The notes under the pieces: generated by a model
Databases searched by the model: none
The model's input: the letters and a program-made list of their open reading frames with translations, nothing else
Told to the model about the DNA's origin: nothing
Program-made: the position numbers and the translations under genes
Source: Cryobacterium gelidum
GTDB lineage: Bacteria > Actinomycetota > Actinomycetes > Actinomycetales > Microbacteriaceae
Reading direction: 5' to 3'
Length of the DNA stretch: 64,000 bases
NCBI RefSeq assembly: GCF_004403985.1
Contig: NZ_SOHL01000030.1
Location: 118,039 to 182,038 of the forward strand
Shown: positions 1 through 9,104 of the stretch, one piece after another
How positions within the stretch are numbered: the stretch's first letter is position 1
How the letters are laid out: each line of letters begins with the position of its first letter

Positions 1-1962
1 TTCGGTCAGAATGACCGACTCCCCCACCGTTTCGACAGCGGTGGGCTTGTAGATGAACGCGGTGCGAATCACATCTTCACTGGCGGGAAGCGCCGCCGGC
101 GAGGCCACGAATGCCCAGACGTCACTGCCCGCAGCCGTGTTGAGGGCCGCGGTCAGGTTGCCGAGGGCATCGTCGCGGTCCTTGCCGAATACGGCCGAGT
201 TCTCGATCTCCTCGAGCGACACGACGTCGGCGTCGAGGGCGTTGATCGCCGAGACGATCTTGGCCTGCTGGCGTTCGAAACTGAGCTGGGTGGCGGCGCC
301 GCGGGCGTCGCATCCGCTGCTCACCGTGGTCGGCACGCCGGCCCGGTCGCTGTAGTAGCGGCAGCCGGCGAGCGAGTCACCGGTGGTGGAGAAGTAGTTC
401 AGAACGTTGAAACTAGCCAAGCGGATGTCCCCACCCACGTCATCCGGTGCGCTCGTGCGGGTGTCGGCGAAGGTCACCGGCTGCACGGTCGCGGCGTTGG
501 CCGCGACGAGGGCCGTGGTCGGCTGGAACTTCCAGGCGTCGTTGCGAAAGTCGAAAATGACCGGCGACAGGAACGACACCGCGGCGCCGATACGCACTGG
601 GGCGGTGGTCGAGAGGTACGGGACCGGGCTGCCCTGGTTGGCGGCGGCGAGGTAGTTGGTCGTGGCCCCATCGTCGAGGGTGACCGCGCGGCCGGCATTC
701 TCCGCGAGAGCGCCCTGATATTCGGTCGAGCCGGGCCGTGCCGTGACACTCGGATTGACCAGCGGCGTGGTTCCGGCGGCGAGGCCGATTTCGGCGTACT
801 GGTTGGTCGTGTAGTTGCTGGTGACGGTGAAGTCGCCCTGGGGGGCGAGCAGCATGCCCTCAAGGGTTTCACGCTGCTCCGTGCTAACCGGCAGCGGCAC
901 GGTGACCAGGGTCGGGGACACTACGTCGGTGGCGGGGAGCTGGGTGACGTCGTTCACCGTGCCGAAGGTGACCTCGGTCATGCCGAAGAATTCCACGACG
1001 GTACCGACGACCTGCACGTGGTCGCCGATCTTCACGTCGGCGGTCGCGGTGCTGGAGTGGGCGAAAACGCCGTGCGAGGCGGTGTGGCTGGCAAAGTCCA
1101 CGTCGCCGCCGGTGGCCGCCGTCTGCAGGTAGAACCCGTCGAATCCGCCGGTCGGGTAGGCGGCCGTCACGACGCCGGAGGTCTTGACGACGGTTCCCGC
1201 GAGCGGGCTCGTGGTGGTCGTGCCCTGTATCGCGTCGATCGCGGTGAGTGCGTCCGGCACCGGAGTGGGGTCGGGGTCCGGCTCGGGTTCGACCGGGGTG
1301 CCGCTGTCGCCAGCAGAGTTTGTCGGCGTCGGCGCGGCCGAACTGAAGTCGGCGGCATTGACGTCGGTGTCGACGGCCGGTGTATCACCACCGGCAGTGC
1401 GGTTCACCGAGGTGGTGACGGATGCCGCGGCGGCGGCCACTCCCTCAAAAGTGTTCGAGCTGCCGTAGCCGATCAGGTCGAGAATCTCGGCTCGCCCGGT
1501 AAGCGAGCCGGTCGCGGGCGCGGTGAGCGCGGTGGACTGGTTGGCGAAGAAGATCGTGCCGGAGGCGGCGGCGAAAGAGGTTCCAAAGGAGGCATCTGCC
1601 GTGGGCAGGGTGGCCCCGTTGGCCGCGTTCGAGCTGCCCTGCACGAGATAGTGTCCGCCGGCGGCGATCGTGCCGGTCAGGGCGACGACCCCGGTCGGGT
1701 TCGACGTTCCCCCCGAGGAGCGGTACTGAATGGAGGTGCCATCGAGTGAGACCGTCGCGTCGGTCGGGTTGTAGAGCTCAACGAACTTGTTCAGGTAGGT
1801 CGCGCCCGAGCTTCCCCCATTCAGATAGGCCTCGTTGATGATGACCCCGGTGCCGGCGGTGTTGGCGCTGGCCGGTACGGCAATGAGCGGAGCGGCCGCG
1901 AGGCTCACCCCAAGAAGTGTGGCGAAAACCAGCCTGGAGCGGCGGCGGACGGCGGATGACAT
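1..1962 (-). CDS. Secreted ExeM/NucH-type nuclease, C-terminus beyond window
   Basis: This is an open frame of 654 codons running off the left edge without a stop. It starts at an ATG preceded by GGAGATCC. Residues 1-33 form a twin-arginine-free signal peptide ending in ASA. About residues 38-190 look like a lamin-tail domain (INEAYLNGG, FVELYNPT). A Pro/Asp/Glu linker follows near 225-240, then an OB-like nuclease domain. From about residue 510 an endonuclease/exonuclease/phosphatase domain begins (ASFNVLNYF, then SLEEIEN with the metal-binding Glu). Known relatives are extracellular DNases that degrade environmental or biofilm DNA; that role is inferred. The rest of the catalytic domain, and any sorting signal, lie outside the window. 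Confidence 0.85.
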   Translation of the reverse strand, partial: MSSAVRRRSRLVFATLLGVSLAAAPLIAVPASANTAGTGVIINEAYLNGGSSGATYLNKFVELYNPTDATVSLDGTSIQYRSSGGTSNPTGVVALTGTIAAGGHYLVQGSSNAANGATLPTADASFGTSFAAASGTIFFANQSTALTAPATGSLTGRAEILDLIGYGSSNTFEGVAAAAASVTTSVNRTAGGDTPAVDTDVNAADFSSAAPTPTNSAGDSGTPVEPEPDPDPTPVPDALTAIDAIQGTTTTSPLAGTVVKTSGVVTAAYPTGGFDGFYLQTAATGGDVDFASHTASHGVFAHSSTATADVKIGDHVQVVGTVVEFFGMTEVTFGTVNDVTQLPATDVVSPTLVTVPLPVSTEQRETLEGMLLAPQGDFTVTSNYTTNQYAEIGLAAGTTPLVNPSVTARPGSTEYQGALAENAGRAVTLDDGATTNYLAAANQGSPVPYLSTTAPVRIGAAVSFLSPVIFDFRNDAWKFQPTTALVAANAATVQPVTFADTRTSAPDDVGGDIRLASFNVLNYFSTTGDSLAGCRYYSDRAGVPTTVSSGCDARGAATQLSFERQQAKIVSAINALDADVVSLEEIENSAVFGKDRDDALGNLTAALNTAAGSDVWAFVASPAALPASEDVIRTAFIYKPTAVETVGESVILTE

Positions 1963-1995
1963 GGATCTCCTCATTCATAGAACGACGGTCGTCTC

Positions 1996-2053
1996 ATTGC
2001 ACCCGGGATCACGCGAGCGCTGTTTCCCCGGCAACGGGTCCGGCGGGTGCAAT
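1996..2053. repeat. 10-bp inverted repeat upstream of the nuclease gene
   Basis: ATTGCACCCG at 1996-2005 is exactly inverted at 2044-2053, with 38 bp between the arms. It lies 34-91 bp upstream of the nuclease start codon, so it could be a leader hairpin or an operator. No known family was recognised. Confidence 0.45.
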
Positions 2054-2157
2054 AGTTCGCAGCCTAGCGACGGACCGTGTCCGGCAGGTGAACTCCGCAT
2101 ATTTTGCTCATATGAACAATGGTTATAACCGCGAAAGAGTTGATCCGGATCGATCGG

Positions 2158-2706
2158 CTAGTTCACGCGCTTCACCATGCGGGTATTGCCGAGCGTGTTC
2201 GGCTTCACCCGCGCCAGGTCGAGAAACTCGGCAACGCCCTCATCGGACGAACGCACGAGCTCGGCGTAGACGGCCGGGTCGACCGTTTCGGTGCCCATAT
2301 CGCTGAACCCGTTGCGGGTGAAGAAGCCGACCTCGAAGGTGAGGCAGAACAGTCGGCTCAGGCCGAGGTCGCGGGCATCCGCTTCGAGGCGCTGCATCAT
2401 TGTGTAGCCGACACCACGACCGAGCCACTGGGCGTCCACCGCGAGAGTGCGCACTTCGCCGAGGTCCTCCCACATGACGTGCAGGGCGCCGCAGCCGATC
2501 AGCCGGCCGGAGGAGTCCACGGCCACCCGAAATTCCTGCACCGCCTCATAAAACACGACGCGGTCCTTGCCGAGCAGAATGCGTTGCTGCACGAGCGGCT
2601 CGACGAGCGCTTCTATGCCGGGCACGTCGCTGGTGCGCGCACGGCGCACCGTGTATCCCTGTTCGGGTTGTTCCGGTGCGGTCTGGTGCAGTGCAGTCAC
2701 GCTCAC
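2158..2706 (-). CDS. GNAT acetyltransferase, short N-acetylglutamate-synthase type
   Basis: The 182-residue protein has a GNAT fold with the acetyl-CoA loop LGRGVGYTMM and the segment GLSRLFCLTFEVGFFTRNGF. This layout matches the short actinobacterial L-glutamate N-acetyltransferases (Mycobacterium Rv2747 type) that supply the first step of arginine synthesis. I chose the GTG at 2706 because GAGAGGGG sits just upstream; an in-frame TTG/ATG pair at 2736-2731 is an alternative. It lies downstream of clpC but behind a terminator, so it is probably transcribed separately. The substrate is inferred from family resemblance. Confidence 0.8.
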   Translation of the reverse strand: MSVTALHQTAPEQPEQGYTVRRARTSDVPGIEALVEPLVQQRILLGKDRVVFYEAVQEFRVAVDSSGRLIGCGALHVMWEDLGEVRTLAVDAQWLGRGVGYTMMQRLEADARDLGLSRLFCLTFEVGFFTRNGFSDMGTETVDPAVYAELVRSSDEGVAEFLDLARVKPNTLGNTRMVKRVN

Positions 2707-2863
2707 CGGCCCCTCTCGTGGCTTATTCAGCATCAAACCACCAGTCTAGGGATGGTACTGTCCCGTTTCGCGGCCCGGCCGCCCCGTTCGTCCCGCTCGT
2801 CCCGCATTCGCCCCCACACGTCAGGCTCAGACCGACGGATGCCGCCCCTCCGGTTCGCCCCCG

Positions 2864-2957
2864 GGCATAACTCCTGCCATGCGTGTGCGCCCGCCCGGCC
2901 AGCCCCGGAAAGATGAGGAAGTTGGCCGGAGGGTGCAGAATTTGCAGGAGTTATGCC
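2864..2957. repeat. 14-bp perfect inverted repeat in the clpC/GNAT spacer
   Basis: GGCATAACTCCTGC at 2864-2877 is perfectly inverted at 2944-2957, 66 bp apart. A second, nested inverted pair (CCGGCCA/TGGCCGG) lies inside it. The whole would fold into a long branched hairpin of about 94 nt. It is separate from the clpC terminator next to it. It could be a structured RNA, a palindromic repeat element, or a leader of the acetyltransferase gene. Confidence 0.55.
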
Positions 2958-2983
2958 GGATGAGCGGTGCGGAGGGCACAGAA

Positions 2984-3013
2984 ATGGCCCGGCAGACGAA
3001 TCTGCCGGGCCAT
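2984..3013 (-). terminator. clpC terminator hairpin
   Basis: A 13-bp perfect stem (2984-2996 with 3001-3013) closed by a four-base CGAA loop begins 11 bp after the clpC stop codon. There is no long T-tract, as is common in actinobacteria. Confidence 0.85.
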
Positions 3014-3023
3014 GTCTTGACTG

Positions 3024-5549
3024 CTAGTCGCTCGTGATGGCGAGGTCGGGCGTAGCCGGACCGGTTCCGATCGCGGCGGACATATTCACTCCGACGCCGA
3101 CCGGGTCAACCCGGGTCGTCGTGGTGAAGACATACGCGCCATCGACGTAATCCACGTGCACGTGGTCACCGGCGTTGAGCTCGCCCTGCAGGATCTTCTC
3201 CGACAGGCGGTCCTCCACCTCGCGCTGGATGGCGCGGCGCAGCGGGCGAGCACCGAGCGTCGGGTCGAATCCGACCTCGATCAGGTGTTCCTTCGCGGGC
3301 AGGGTGACCTCGACGGTCATGTCACGGTCGAGTAGGCGAACGCTCAATCGCTTGATGAACAGGTCGACGATCTGCAGCAGCTCGGGCTTGGTCAGCTGCG
3401 GGAACACGATGACCTCGTCCACGCGGTTGAGGAACTCGGGCTTGAAGTGCTTCTTCAGCTCGTCTTTCACTTTGCCGGCCATGCGCTCGTACCCGGTGGT
3501 GCTGTCGCCTTCCAGCTGGAAGCCGACGGGGCCACCCGAGATGTCCTTGGTGCCGAGGTTGGTGGTCATGATGATGACGGTGTTCTTGAAGTCGACGACG
3601 CGACCCTGTCCATCCGTCAGCCGACCCTCTTCCAGAATCTGGAGCAGGGAGTTGAAGATGTCGGGGTGGGCCTTCTCGATCTCGTCGAACAGCACCACGG
3701 AGAACGGCTTGCGCCGGACCTTTTCGGTGAGCTGGCCGCCCTCTTCGAAGCCGACAAACCCGGGAGGCGCACCGAACAGGCGCGACACGGTGTGCTTCTC
3801 GCCGTACTCACTCATGTCGAGCGAGATCATGGCGGCCTCGTCGTCGAACAGGAACTCGGCGAGAGCCTTGGCCAGCTCGGTCTTTCCAACACCGGTAGGA
3901 CCGGCGAAGACGAAGGAACCGGAGGGACGTTTCGGGTCCTTCAGACCGGCACGGGTGCGACGGATGGTCTTGGCGAGCGCCGAGATGGCCTCTTCCTGAC
4001 CGATGACGCGCTGGTGCAGTGCCTTTTCCATGAAGACGAGCCGCGAGGACTCTTCCTCGGTCAGCTTGAACACCGGAATGCCGGTGGCCTGGGCCAGGAC
4101 TTCGGCAATCAGGCCTTCGTCGACGACCGCGGTGGTCTTGACATCGCCGGACTTCCACTTCTTCTCGAGGCGCAGACGCTCGCCGAGGAGGTTTTTCTCC
4201 TCGTCGCGCAGGCCAGCGGCTTTCTCGAAATCCTGTTCCTCGATGGCGAGTTCCTTGGCGGCACGGACCACGGCGATCTTCTCGTCGAATTCGCGCAACT
4301 CGGGGGGGCTTGAGAGGATCGAGAGACGCAGGCGGGCGCCAGCTTCGTCGATCAGATCGATGGCCTTGTCGGGAAGGAACCGGTCCGAGACGTAGCGGTC
4401 GGCGAGGTTCGCCGCGGCCACGAGGGCACCATCGGTGATGGACACCTTGTGGTGCGCTTCGTAGCGGTCGCGCAGTCCCTTGAGAATGTTGATGGTGTGC
4501 GGCAGCGACGGCTCGTTCACTTGGATCGGCTGGAAGCGGCGCTCGAGGGCGGCATCCTTCTCGAAGTGCTTACGGTATTCGTCGAGTGTGGTCGCGCCGA
4601 TGGTCTGCAGCTCACCGCGGGCGAGGAGCGGTTTGAGGATCGACGCAGCATCAATCGCGCCCTCGGCGGCACCCGCACCCACCAGGGTGTGGATCTCGTC
4701 GATGAAGACGATGATGTCGCCGCGGGTGCGAATCTCCTTGGTGACCTTTTTCAGGCGCTCTTCGAAGTCACCGCGGTAGCGGCTGCCGGCGATGAGCGAG
4801 CCGAGGTCGAGCGAGTAGAGCTGCTTGTCCTTCAGCGTCTCGGGCACATCGCCCTTGACGATCGCCTGGGCGAGGCCCTCGACGACGGCGGTCTTGCCGA
4901 CGCCGGGCTCACCGATCAGCACGGGGTTGTTCTTGGTGCGACGCGAGAGGATCTGCATGACCCGCTCGATCTCTTTCTCGCGCCCGATGACCGGGTCGAG
5001 TTTGTTGTCGCGGGCCATCTGGGTGAGGTTGCGACCGAACTGGTCGAGCACCTGGCTGCCGGCCGTGTTGGCCGCCTGCTCATTGGCACCGACCTGCACC
5101 TGCTCCTTGCCCTGATAACCGGAGAGAAGCTGGATGACCTGCTGGCGCACGCGGTTGAGGTCGGCGCCGAGCTTCACGAGAACCTGGGCGGCGACGCCCT
5201 CGCCCTCGCGAATCAGGCCGAGCAGAATGTGCTCGGTACCGATGTAGTTGTGGCCGAGCTGCAGCGCTTCGCGCAGACTCAGCTCGAGAACCTTCTTCGC
5301 CCGCGGCGTAAAGGGGATGTGGCCGGTGGGCTGCTGCTGCCCCTGGCCGATGATGTCCTGAACCTGCTCGCGCACAGCGTCCAGCGAGATGCCAAGGCTC
5401 TCAAGAGCCTTCGCGGCGACGCCTTCACCCTCGTGAATCAGCCCGAGCAGGATGTGCTCGGTACCGATGTAATTGTGGTTGAGCATCTTGGCCTCTTCTT
5501 GGGCCAAAACGACGACGCGACGAGCTCGGTCGGTAAATCTTTCAAACAT
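3024..5549 (-). CDS. clpC: ClpC ATP-dependent Clp protease ATP-binding subunit
   Basis: This 841-residue AAA+ unfoldase feeds substrates to ClpP in the cytoplasm. Two Clp N-repeats are visible at about 1-150 ([10 protein letters not shown] occurs twice). The first AAA+ module has GEPGVGKT at 213-220, a UVR-like segment follows near 430-460, and the second module has GPTGVGKT near 550. Length is normal for ClpC (about 840). The ATG is preceded by GGGAGCG. A ClgR-type box lies about 80 bp upstream, which fits the known stress regulation of clpC in actinobacteria. The C-terminal tail is slightly extended and Gly/Thr-rich. Confidence 0.98.
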   Translation of the reverse strand: MFERFTDRARRVVVLAQEEAKMLNHNYIGTEHILLGLIHEGEGVAAKALESLGISLDAVREQVQDIIGQGQQQPTGHIPFTPRAKKVLELSLREALQLGHNYIGTEHILLGLIREGEGVAAQVLVKLGADLNRVRQQVIQLLSGYQGKEQVQVGANEQAANTAGSQVLDQFGRNLTQMARDNKLDPVIGREKEIERVMQILSRRTKNNPVLIGEPGVGKTAVVEGLAQAIVKGDVPETLKDKQLYSLDLGSLIAGSRYRGDFEERLKKVTKEIRTRGDIIVFIDEIHTLVGAGAAEGAIDAASILKPLLARGELQTIGATTLDEYRKHFEKDAALERRFQPIQVNEPSLPHTINILKGLRDRYEAHHKVSITDGALVAAANLADRYVSDRFLPDKAIDLIDEAGARLRLSILSSPPELREFDEKIAVVRAAKELAIEEQDFEKAAGLRDEEKNLLGERLRLEKKWKSGDVKTTAVVDEGLIAEVLAQATGIPVFKLTEEESSRLVFMEKALHQRVIGQEEAISALAKTIRRTRAGLKDPKRPSGSFVFAGPTGVGKTELAKALAEFLFDDEAAMISLDMSEYGEKHTVSRLFGAPPGFVGFEEGGQLTEKVRRKPFSVVLFDEIEKAHPDIFNSLLQILEEGRLTDGQGRVVDFKNTVIIMTTNLGTKDISGGPVGFQLEGDSTTGYERMAGKVKDELKKHFKPEFLNRVDEVIVFPQLTKPELLQIVDLFIKRLSVRLLDRDMTVEVTLPAKEHLIEVGFDPTLGARPLRRAIQREVEDRLSEKILQGELNAGDHVHVDYVDGAYVFTTTTRVDPVGVGVNMSAAIGTGPATPDLAITSD

Positions 5550-5629
5550 GTGATCGCTCCCTTGGCACCAGGGCAGTTGGTGCCGTTACATTGAGAGTAG
5601 CCAGCCTGCGCCGCTTCCGCGCGTTTGTT

Positions 5630-5640
5630 CGCCCTAGGCG
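5630..5640 (-). promoter_or_regulatory. Probable ClgR operator of clpC
   Basis: On the clpC coding strand the bases read CGCCTAGGGCG. This matches the core CGCYNANRGCG of the published ClgR box of Corynebacterium, and the three bases after it fit the WWS flank. It is centred about 85 bp upstream of the clpC start, a suitable position for an activator. Motif match only. Confidence 0.65.
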
Positions 5641-5688
5641 TGACGGATGCTGCGCGCGACCCCCTTTGCGGCCTCCGCAAGCCGGTTG

Positions 5689-7152
5689 TCACTGCACGGC
5701 GGAGGTGAGCCGCGCGAGGTTGTCGAGGATGGTGGAGCGCAGCGGCTGCCGGCGCCATTCCTCGAGGGTGAGCTCGCGGCTGTTCAACCGGTTCTCGTCC
5801 TCCATGACGCGCAGGTCGCGCACGAATGACCGGCCGCGCACCATGAGCGACACCTCCATATTGAGGCTGAACGAGCGCTGGTCCATGTTGCTCGACCCGA
5901 CGACGGCGACTTCATCGTCGATCGTGAAGTGCTTCGCATGCAAAATGTACGGCGCCTTGTACATATAGATGTGCACGCCGGCGGTCAGTAGCTCCTCGTA
6001 GTACGAACGTTGCGCGTGATAGACGACCGCCTGGTCGCCGATCTCCGAGACGAACAGTTCCACGTGCAGCCCACGCTGGGTGGCTGTCGTGATGGCGTAC
6101 ATCATCGCTTCGTCCGGCACGAAGTAGGGGCTCGTGATGATGATGCGGTCCTGCGCGTAATAAAGCAACGCGAGGAACAGGCGCAGGTTGTTCTCGCCCT
6201 TGAACCCCGGACCGCTCGGCACCACCTGGCAGTCGAGGGCATGTGTCACCGGTCGCGGATGCACCGGCTCGACGTCGCGATTGAGCAGTTCATCGGTTTC
6301 GCTGTACCAGTCGGTGATGAAGATCGCGCCCAGTCCCGAGACGATCGGGCCCTCGAGGCGGGTCATGAAGTCTTTCCATTGCAGCCCGCGCCGAATGTTG
6401 CTGCGCATGTTGTAGGAACGGTCGATGATGTTCTGCGAACCCATGAATCCGACCAGACCATCGATGATGAGCAGCTTGCGGTGGTTACGCAGGTCGGGTC
6501 GTTGCCATTTGCCGCGGAACGGCTGCACCGGCAGCATGAGTTCCCAGTGGATGCCGGCGTCCGTCAGCCGTTTCTTGGTCTGGTGAAATCCGGGCTTCCG
6601 CATCGATTGGATGTGGTCCATCAGTACGCGCACGGTCACACCGCGTTTGTGGGCGTTCTCCAGAGCAGTGAAAAACGGCGCCGTGGTGTGATCGAGCGAC
6701 AGAATATAGAACTCGACGTGCACGTACTTCTTGGCGAGGTCGATGTCGGCGATCATGGTGTCGAACGCCACCTGATATTCACCGATCACGCTCGCGGTAT
6801 TGTCACCGACGAGCGGCATCGCTCCAAGGTTGCGGTTGAGCTCGACGACCGATTCCAGCCAGTTCGGCCACGGATGATCACGGCGCACCAGCTCCATCCC
6901 CTCGGTGCTGCCCTGGATGAACCGGTTGATTTCCTCCTGCATGGCAAGCCGTTTTTTTGGCAGGGTTCGATAGCCGATCAGCAGAAACAACAGCACGCCG
7001 AGGTAGGGGACAAAGAAGATGGTCAGCAGCCAGGCCATGCCCGACATCGGGCGGCGGTTGCGGGGCACGACGATGATGGCCACGGCGCGAACGGAGAAAT
7101 CGACGATCAGGGCCAGCAGAACGGTGATGGTCAGGCCGTCAATGCCGAACAT
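5689..7152 (-). CDS. cls: Cardiolipin synthase (phospholipase D superfamily)
   Basis: The 487-residue membrane enzyme condenses two phosphatidylglycerols to cardiolipin. Two N-terminal membrane segments lie at about 6-28 and 38-60, with the PLD-nuclease N-terminal motif NRRPMSGMAWLL between them. Two HKD motifs follow: HRKLLIID near 226, continuing into GSQNI, and HAKHFTIDD near 404, continuing into GSSNMDQRS. Length fits Cls (about 480). The start lies 6 bp after the stop of the 59-aa membrane protein gene, so the two are probably co-transcribed at the end of the lysS run. Confidence 0.94.
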   Translation of the reverse strand: MFGIDGLTITVLLALIVDFSVRAVAIIVVPRNRRPMSGMAWLLTIFFVPYLGVLLFLLIGYRTLPKKRLAMQEEINRFIQGSTEGMELVRRDHPWPNWLESVVELNRNLGAMPLVGDNTASVIGEYQVAFDTMIADIDLAKKYVHVEFYILSLDHTTAPFFTALENAHKRGVTVRVLMDHIQSMRKPGFHQTKKRLTDAGIHWELMLPVQPFRGKWQRPDLRNHRKLLIIDGLVGFMGSQNIIDRSYNMRSNIRRGLQWKDFMTRLEGPIVSGLGAIFITDWYSETDELLNRDVEPVHPRPVTHALDCQVVPSGPGFKGENNLRLFLALLYYAQDRIIITSPYFVPDEAMMYAITTATQRGLHVELFVSEIGDQAVVYHAQRSYYEELLTAGVHIYMYKAPYILHAKHFTIDDEVAVVGSSNMDQRSFSLNMEVSLMVRGRSFVRDLRVMEDENRLNSRELTLEEWRRQPLRSTILDNLARLTSAVQ

Positions 7153-7158
7153 TCGTAC

Positions 7159-7338
7159 TCAGGTGACGGGTTTGTCAAGACCGAGCCGGGCGCGTTCTTC
7201 AGCTTCGATTTGTGCGTACACCTTACGTTCGGTGCGGTCGGCGCGCAGGATTGAGCGCAGCATCAGCCAGAACATCAGGCCAAGCGCAATGGTGGGTACG
7301 ACCGAAAAAAGCGCGTTACCCCAGAAATTCTCAATCAC
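7159..7338 (-). CDS. 59-aa single-span membrane protein
   Basis: This small gene encodes one hydrophobic helix (about 12-32, VVPTIALGLMFWLMLRSI) followed by a charged tail RADRTERKVYAQIEAEERARLG. It starts at GTG with GAGG close upstream, although the spacing is short. It lies between a 48-aa gene and cls, all on the same strand. From memory, similar short proteins sit near lysS in other Microbacteriaceae. No function is recognised. The charged amphipathic tail suggests a protein-protein contact at the inner face of the membrane. Confidence 0.75.
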   Translation of the reverse strand: MIENFWGNALFSVVPTIALGLMFWLMLRSILRADRTERKVYAQIEAEERARLGLDKPVT

Positions 7339-7372
7339 AGCCTCAGCTTACGCGCAAAGACTGGGAGAGCAG

Positions 7373-7519
7373 CTACTTGCCGAGCAGACCGATGATGCCG
7401 CTACCGAGGTAGTAGACGCCGACGCCGGTGATGATTACCCAGATGGCGATGCGATTCATGGATGGCGGCTTGCGCCCACCCTGGTCGGGTTTCAACTGAT
7501 CGTCCGGCAGATAGCTCAT
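7373..7519 (-). CDS. 48-aa membrane protein overlapping lysS
   Basis: The start ATG overlaps the lysS stop codon in the arrangement TAATG, which implies translational coupling. The protein has a polar N-terminus rich in Lys, Asp and Pro (SYLPDDQLKPDQGGRKPP), then one membrane helix (about 22-45, IAIWVIITGVGVYYLGSGIIGLL). It ends only 34 bp before the next small membrane protein gene. No family is recognised. Confidence 0.75.
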   Translation of the reverse strand: MSYLPDDQLKPDQGGRKPPSMNRIAIWVIITGVGVYYLGSGIIGLLGK

Positions 7520-9057
7520 TATTTCACCAGGGGGAAGAGGATCGTTTCACGGATGCCGAGGCCGGTCAGCGCCATGAGCATGCGGTCGATGCCCATACCC
7601 ATACCACCGGTCGGCGGCATGCCGTACTCGAGTGCGCGCAGAAATTCTTCGTCGAGGCGCATGGCCTCCGGATCTCCCCCGGCGGCCAGGCTCGCCTGTT
7701 CGATGAAGCGTTGGCGCTGCACGACCGGGTCAACAAGCTCGGAATAGCCGGTCGCCAGTTCAAAACCGCGCACGTACAGGTCCCACTTCTCGACCACGCC
7801 GGCCACAGAGCGGTGCCCGCGCACGAGCGGGCTGGTGTCGATTGGAAAGTCCATGACGAAGGTCGGGCGTACCAGATCGCCCTTGACGAAGTGCTCCCAC
7901 AGCTCTTCGACGTACTTGCCGTGAATGGGATGGTCGATTTCGATGCCTTCCCGTGCGGCGAGCCGGACGAGGTCGGCGAGGGGCGTTTCGGGTGTGATCA
8001 TGATGCCGGCTGCTGCCGACAGGCTGTCGTACATGCCGATGCGATCCCAGTCGCCGCCGAGGTCGAACAGGGTGCCGTCGGCCCAGGTCACCACGTGCGA
8101 CCCGGCGATCGCAAACGCGGCATCCTGAATCAGCGTCTGGGTGAGATCGGCAATGGAGTTGTAGTCGCCGTACGCCTCATAGGCTTCGAGCATCGCAAAC
8201 TCGGGCGAATGAGTGGAGTCGGCGCCCTCGTTGCGAAAGTTGCGGTTGATCTCGTAAACGCGGTCGATGCCGCCGACCACGGCCCGCTTCAAAAACAGTT
8301 CGGGTGCGATGCGCAGAAACAGCTCGGTGTCGAAGGCGTTGCTGTGGGTCTGGAACGGGCGAGCGGATGCCCCGCCATGCATGACCTGCAGCATCGGAGT
8401 CTCGATCTCGATGAAGCCGCGATCGGTAAACGTTGCGCGCAGGCTCGTAACGGCCTTCGAGCGGGACAAGACATTGGTGCGGGCCTGCTCTCGGCTGATC
8501 AGGTCGAGGTAGCGGCTGCGCACCCGGGTCTCTTCGCTGAGCTCGGAGTGCAGGTTGGGCAGTGGCAGCAGCGCCTTCGCCGCCACTTGCCAGTCGGTGA
8601 CCATGATCGACAGCTCGCCGCGACGGCTTGAGATGACTTCGCCGCTGACGAACAGGTGATCGCCGAGGTCGACGAGGTCTTTCCAGGCGGCGAGGGACTC
8701 CTCGCCGACGGCGGCGAGCGAGACCATGGCCTGGATGCGGGTGCCGTCGCCGCTCTGCAGGCTCGCGAAGCAGAGCTTGCCGGTGTTGCGCAGGTGCACG
8801 ATGCGGCCGGCCAGGCCGACGGTGACGCCGGTGGTGGCATCCGCTTCGAGCTGGCCGTATTGGGCGCGCACGGCCGGAATGGTGTGGGTGACCGGAACCG
8901 ACACCGGGTAGGCGCCGCCGGCCGGGCTCGCGGCGGCCGCGTTCAGGCGGTCGCGTTTGCCGAGGCGTACGGCCTTCTGCTCGTTCATCTCCGCGTCGGA
9001 GAAGCCCTCGGCTTCGTCGTTCGAGGCTTGGGCGATGGGCGATGGGTTCTGGCTCAT
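7519..9057 (-). CDS. lysS: Lysyl-tRNA synthetase, class II
   Basis: The 512-residue enzyme charges tRNA-Lys. An N-terminal OB anticodon-binding domain (about 85-190, containing VGLAGRIVHLRNTGKLCFA) precedes a class II core with motif 2 (FRNEGADSTHSPEF) and motif 3 (GMGMGIDRMLM) near the C-terminus. I chose the ATG at 9057 because ACGGAGAAC lies upstream; the open frame continues back to 9156 but that part is not protein-like. It follows panC by 47 bp in the same direction. Confidence 0.97.
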   Translation of the reverse strand: MSQNPSPIAQASNDEAEGFSDAEMNEQKAVRLGKRDRLNAAAASPAGGAYPVSVPVTHTIPAVRAQYGQLEADATTGVTVGLAGRIVHLRNTGKLCFASLQSGDGTRIQAMVSLAAVGEESLAAWKDLVDLGDHLFVSGEVISSRRGELSIMVTDWQVAAKALLPLPNLHSELSEETRVRSRYLDLISREQARTNVLSRSKAVTSLRATFTDRGFIEIETPMLQVMHGGASARPFQTHSNAFDTELFLRIAPELFLKRAVVGGIDRVYEINRNFRNEGADSTHSPEFAMLEAYEAYGDYNSIADLTQTLIQDAAFAIAGSHVVTWADGTLFDLGGDWDRIGMYDSLSAAAGIMITPETPLADLVRLAAREGIEIDHPIHGKYVEELWEHFVKGDLVRPTFVMDFPIDTSPLVRGHRSVAGVVEKWDLYVRGFELATGYSELVDPVVQRQRFIEQASLAAGGDPEAMRLDEEFLRALEYGMPPTGGMGMGIDRMLMALTGLGIRETILFPLVK

Positions 9058-9104
9058 GCGGTTCTCCGTTGGTGCTGTCAGTTCACAAGAAGCGGATGCT
9101 GCGC

